NCBI GenBank assembly: GCA_022402505.1
Contig: JAKRSE010000314.1
Coordinates: 1-8,724 of the forward strand
Source: Fimbriimonadaceae bacterium
Lineage (GTDB): Bacteria; Armatimonadota; Fimbriimonadia; Fimbriimonadales; Fimbriimonadaceae
DNA length: 8,724 nt
Direction of reading: 5' to 3'
Shown: positions 6,377 to 8,724 of the stretch, piece by piece
Layout of the letters: the number at the start of each line of letters is the position of its first letter
Numbering within the stretch: position 1 is the first letter of the stretch
The notes under the pieces: model-generated
The model's input: only the letters and a program-made list of their open reading frames with translations
What the model was told of the DNA's origin: nothing
Database searches by the model: none
Position numbers and translations under genes: made by a program

Positions 6377-6426
6377 AGAAGCTGATCTGTTTCGAAACAA
6401 ACAATCAGATAGATCGATTTATCACT
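6352..6426 (-). pseudogene. Possible tail of a lost small gene (ends LPGIQGGG-stop)
   Basis: In the minus frame ending at TGA 6354-6352 the codons read ETDQLLPGIQGGG then stop. This resembles the PPLGGG end of the lipoprotein at 5041-5322. The last 14 bases (GGGCGGAGGCTGAC) are identical at both sites and include the stop codon. The frame stays open upstream into the HtrA-like gene but has no plausible start or ribosome site, and upstream residues look random. It could be the remnant of a second lipoprotein or pilin-associated gene, or chance. Confidence 0.25.
6382..6408. promoter_or_regulatory. Nested palindrome, possible operator
   Basis: A perfect 12-bp palindrome TGTTTCGAAACA (6388-6399) lies between CTGAT (6382-6386) and ATCAG (6404-6408), which also pair. 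The patch is AT-rich in otherwise GC-rich DNA and lies about 134 bases upstream of the prepilin ATG. It could bind a dimeric regulator or form part of the 3' hairpin of the HtrA-like transcript. No regulator can be assigned. Confidence 0.3.
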
Positions 6427-6442
6427 TGAACCCCTGCGACCT

Positions 6443-7576
6443 TCAGCCGGCCTCGGCCAGCGAGACCGTTGCGGTCTTGGTTTCTCCGCGGCTCCACCAG
6501 CGAAGCCGTACCGACTGGCCCGGGCGGCGGCTGAGCATGATCGTGTCGTAGTCCATCCGGTCCGTCAACGCCTTGCCGTCCAGCTCGATGAGGACGTCCA
6601 GGTCTCGGATGCCGGCCCGGGCTGCCGGACTCCCAGGGGTCACCCGGCTGATGAGCAGGCCTCGGCGGGGCGGGTTGGCGGAAGAGCCGGTGGCCTCGCG
6701 GAGCCGGGCCCGCATCTCGTCGTCCTGCAGCAGCCACTCGCGGGGATCGGTGCGCAGGCCGAGTGCGCCGTAGCGGGCCCGACCGTGCTTCAGAAAGTCG
6801 TCGACGATCTGCTTGGCCCGGTGGATGGGGATGGAGAAGCCGATGCCGATGCTGCCTCCGTCGATGCTGGCGATCGCCGTGTTGATGCCCACCAGGCGAC
6901 CGTCGGCCGTGGTCAGGGCGCCGCCCGAATTCCCCTGGTTGATCGCCGCGTCGGTCTGGATCGTGTCCACCAGAATCGTGCCTTCCGTCGGCAGGGTCCG
7001 GCCCGTGGAACTGACCACTCCCACGCTCACCGTGTTGTCGTAGCCCAGCGGCGAGCCGACCGCCATCACCCACTGCCCCTGCTGGAGCGCCTGGCTGTCG
7101 CCGAACTCCGCCGCCGTCAGACCCGTGGCGTCCACCTTCAGCAGGGCGAGGTCCGAGCGGGGGTCGCGGCCGACCAGACGACCCGGGAGCATCCGGCCAT
7201 CGCTCAGCCGCACGCGCAGAAAGCTCGCGCCCTGCACCACATGGTTGTTGGTGAGGATGTAGCCGTCTCGGCTGATGATCACCCCGGAGCCCGAGCCCTG
7301 GCGCGCCGTCATCGACTCGCCGAACAGGGTCCGGCCGGATCGGATGTTGTCCACGCTCACCACGCTGGGCAGGACCCGGCGGGCGGCGGCGGCGAAGTCG
7401 AAGGCGGGCCTTCCGGCCGGAGCCTGCACGGTCAGAGCCGGGGTCGGATCGGAACCCAGAATCTGGGCCAGGTCCCCCGCTCCCCGCTGACGGTCGATGT
7501 GGAGGGCCGCCAGAACGCCTCCGAAGGCCGCCAATCCGACGACCGCACCTCCCAAAATCCAATGTCCGATCTTCAT
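6443..7576 (-). CDS. HtrA/DegP-like serine protease, membrane-anchored, one PDZ domain
   Basis: 377 residues. The HtrA family degrades or refolds damaged envelope proteins. Residues 5-25 are a hydrophobic signal anchor, placing the rest outside the inner membrane. The trypsin-like domain spans about 58-262 and has the full triad: H112 in TNNHVV, D142 in RSDLALLKV, S217 in GNSGGAL. The sequences GSGSGVIIS, VMAVGSPLG and DTIQTDAAINQG are also classic. One PDZ domain (about 270-375) includes GLLISRVTPGSPAARAGI and a conserved DVLIELDG strand. A single PDZ with an N-terminal anchor is DegS-like or HtrA2-like in layout; DegP has two. ATG 7576 is chosen because the signal anchor starts there and AAAGGA sits just upstream. 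The frame stays open far upstream, but that part is antisense to rlmN. Divergent from rlmN with a 78-base spacer. Confidence 0.95.
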   Translation of the reverse strand: MKIGHWILGGAVVGLAAFGGVLAALHIDRQRGAGDLAQILGSDPTPALTVQAPAGRPAFDFAAAARRVLPSVVSVDNIRSGRTLFGESMTARQGSGSGVIISRDGYILTNNHVVQGASFLRVRLSDGRMLPGRLVGRDPRSDLALLKVDATGLTAAEFGDSQALQQGQWVMAVGSPLGYDNTVSVGVVSSTGRTLPTEGTILVDTIQTDAAINQGNSGGALTTADGRLVGINTAIASIDGGSIGIGFSIPIHRAKQIVDDFLKHGRARYGALGLRTDPREWLLQDDEMRARLREATGSSANPPRRGLLISRVTPGSPAARAGIRDLDVLIELDGKALTDRMDYDTIMLSRRPGQSVRLRWWSRGETKTATVSLAEAG

Positions 7577-7600
7577 GCTTCCTTTACTGAACCAAACGGC

Positions 7601-7622
7601 CGAAGGCTTCCCGAAGGTTTCC
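7601..7622. repeat. Tandem 11-bp repeat in the divergent HtrA-like/rlmN spacer
   Basis: CGAAGGCTTCC (7601-7611) is followed directly by CGAAGGTTTCC (7612-7622), one mismatch. The first unit contains the dyad GAAG-G-CTTC. An 11-bp period is about one helical turn, so bound proteins would sit on the same face. It lies 25 bases upstream of the HtrA-like start and 32 bases before the rlmN start. It could be an operator for either gene; function unproven. Confidence 0.4.
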
Positions 7623-7654
7623 CGGTCCCGCCCGGTAGACTTTCCGACTTCCCC

Positions 7655-8724
7655 GTGAACGTTCTGCCGGCCTCCCTCATCGGCCTCGATCGAACCGAGC
7701 TGAGAGACCTCATGGTGTCGCTCGGCGAAAAGCCGTTTCGCGGGAACCAGATCGCCGACTCGATCTACGGCAAGGCGGTTCAGGACCTGGCAGGAATCCC
7801 CGGACTCCCGGCCGGCCTGAGAAAAGCTCTGGCCGAAGGCACGCAGGTCAGCCCCCTCCAGGTCGCCGATCACCGAAAGTCGACCGACGGGGTGGACAAG
7901 CTCCTGGTCCACAACGGAGACGGGCAGGTCTACGAGTGCGTCCTCCTGCCTTACGAGGATCGGGTGAGCTGCTGCATCTCCAGCCAGGTGGGGTGTCCGA
8001 TGGGCTGCACCTTCTGCGCGACGGGCCTGGGAGGTTTCGATCGGAATCTGGAGGCGGGCGAGATCGTCGCCCAGTACCTGCTGCTTCAGTCCATCAGCGA
8101 AAGGCGGATCAGCCATGTCGTCTTCATGGGGATGGGCGAGCCGCTGCTCAACCTGCCGAACGTGCTGAAGGCCATCAGGCTGCTCCACGATGAGGTGGGC
8201 CTGAGCCACCGGCACATCACCGTCAGCACCGTCGGACTCGCCCCCCAGATCGAAGAGCTGGCCCGCCACCGACTGCCGATCCATCTCGCCCTGTCGCTCC
8301 ACTCGCCGTTCGACGAGATCCGGTCCCGGCTGATGCCGGTGAACCGCCGCTGGCCGGTTGCCGAGGTCATGGAGACGATGATCCGGTATCAGGAGGCGAC
8401 CGGTCGCAAGATCACGATCGAGTACCTCTTGATCGACCGGGTGAACGATTCGGCCGAAGAGGCCCGGGAGCTGGCCCGTCTGCTTCGCGGCGTCCCGAGC
8501 ATCGTGAACCTGATCCCCTGGAACTGGGTGGACAACGGCCAGGGCTTTCAGCGGCCGGAGCGGAGCCGGGTCCGGGCCTTTCGAAGCGAATTGGAGGCCT
8601 GGGGCGTCCAAGTGACGGAGCGGGTGGAGCGCGGCCACGACATCGCCGCCGCCTGCGGCCAGCTGGCCGGGGCGCATCAGGGCCGATTCGCCCGCAGGAG
8701 GACCTCATCCATCGATCTCCCTCT
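7655..8724 (+). CDS. rlmN: Dual-specificity RNA methyltransferase RlmN (3' truncated by window)
   Basis: 356 codons before the window ends. RlmN is a radical SAM enzyme that methylates C2 of A2503 in 23S rRNA and of A37 in some tRNAs. The N-terminal helical domain is visible (LDRTELRDLMVSLGEKPFRGNQI). The radical SAM cluster motif is C114-x3-C118-x2-C121 in VGCPMGCTFCATG. C107, seven residues before the cluster, matches the resolving cysteine (E. coli C118), and C334 in DIAAACGQL matches the methyl-carrying cysteine (E. coli C355). VVFMGMGEPLLN (SAM binding), ALSLHSP and LIPWN are also typical. GTG 7655 is chosen because it gives the full N-terminal domain. The next ATG in frame (7712) would remove 19 residues of it. 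No Shine-Dalgarno is visible; TAGACT (7636-7641) could be a -10 box giving a very short leader. All catalytic residues are inside the window, so only a short C-terminal tail should be missing. Confidence 0.96.
   Translation, partial: MNVLPASLIGLDRTELRDLMVSLGEKPFRGNQIADSIYGKAVQDLAGIPGLPAGLRKALAEGTQVSPLQVADHRKSTDGVDKLLVHNGDGQVYECVLLPYEDRVSCCISSQVGCPMGCTFCATGLGGFDRNLEAGEIVAQYLLLQSISERRISHVVFMGMGEPLLNLPNVLKAIRLLHDEVGLSHRHITVSTVGLAPQIEELARHRLPIHLALSLHSPFDEIRSRLMPVNRRWPVAEVMETMIRYQEATGRKITIEYLLIDRVNDSAEEARELARLLRGVPSIVNLIPWNWVDNGQGFQRPERSRVRAFRSELEAWGVQVTERVERGHDIAAACGQLAGAHQGRFARRRTSSIDLP

Noticed and set aside
6405..7562. 385-residue minus-strand frame overlapping the HtrA-like gene.
   Set aside because: Arg/Pro/Gly-rich out-of-frame reading of the protease gene, which has an intact catalytic triad.
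7577..8677. Minus-strand N-terminal extension making a 744-residue protein fused to the HtrA-like protease.
   Set aside because: It is the exact antisense of rlmN, has no recognisable domain, and the protease has its own signal anchor and ribosome site at 7576.
1..8724. CRISPR array, tRNA, insertion sequence or phage-like genes.
   Set aside because: No spaced direct repeats, cloverleaf sequence, transposase or terminal inverted repeats were found by eye.

Overview
The window is GC-rich bacterial chromosome, densely packed, with seven protein-coding genes plus a short tail fragment. No rRNA, tRNA, CRISPR array or insertion sequence was seen. Lineage is an inference from gene style. A prepilin with the N-terminus FTLIELLVVIAIIAILAAIL, then FPVFAQAKAAAK, LSNIKQIGTGMAIY and TDYDDRYP, together with a PEP-CTERM protein, lipoproteins and GTG starts, most resembles Armatimonadota (Fimbriimonadia-like). 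Planctomycetota or Verrucomicrobiota are alternatives.

Layout. 1-816 (+) is the 3' part of an M28 metallopeptidase. 873-2537 (+) is a membrane Ser/Thr protein kinase with an extracytoplasmic tail. 2545-2578 is a perfect hairpin between convergent genes. 2604-3368 (-) is a secreted PEP-CTERM protein. 3369-3701 is a divergent intergenic region. 3702-4979 (+) is purA. 4984-5027 is a second hairpin between convergent genes. 5041-5322 (-) is a small lipoprotein that overlaps, through GTGA, the stop of the prepilin-like gene at 5319-6254 (-). 6255-6442 is an AT-richer intergenic stretch with palindromes, a T-tract and what looks like the tail of a lost small gene. 6443-7576 (-) is an HtrA/DegP-type serine protease. 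7577-7654 is a short divergent spacer with an 11-bp tandem repeat. 7655 to the window end (+) is rlmN, cut at its 3' end. rlmN is easily missed because it starts with GTG and lies opposite a long spurious ORF.

How the genes fit together. purA (AMP synthesis) and rlmN (23S rRNA/tRNA methylation) are housekeeping. The rest concerns the cell envelope: a secreted peptidase, a transmembrane kinase that could sense the extracytoplasmic side, an exosortase-sorted surface protein, a pilin-like protein with its coupled lipoprotein, and a periplasmic quality-control protease. Only two pairs look like operons: peptidase-kinase (56-bp gap) and prepilin-lipoprotein (4-bp overlap). I see no complete new defence or biosynthetic system. 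The most unusual points are the glycine-less nucleotide loop of the kinase, the T-less bidirectional hairpins, the coupled pilin-lipoprotein pair, and the palindrome and gene-tail region upstream of the prepilin gene.
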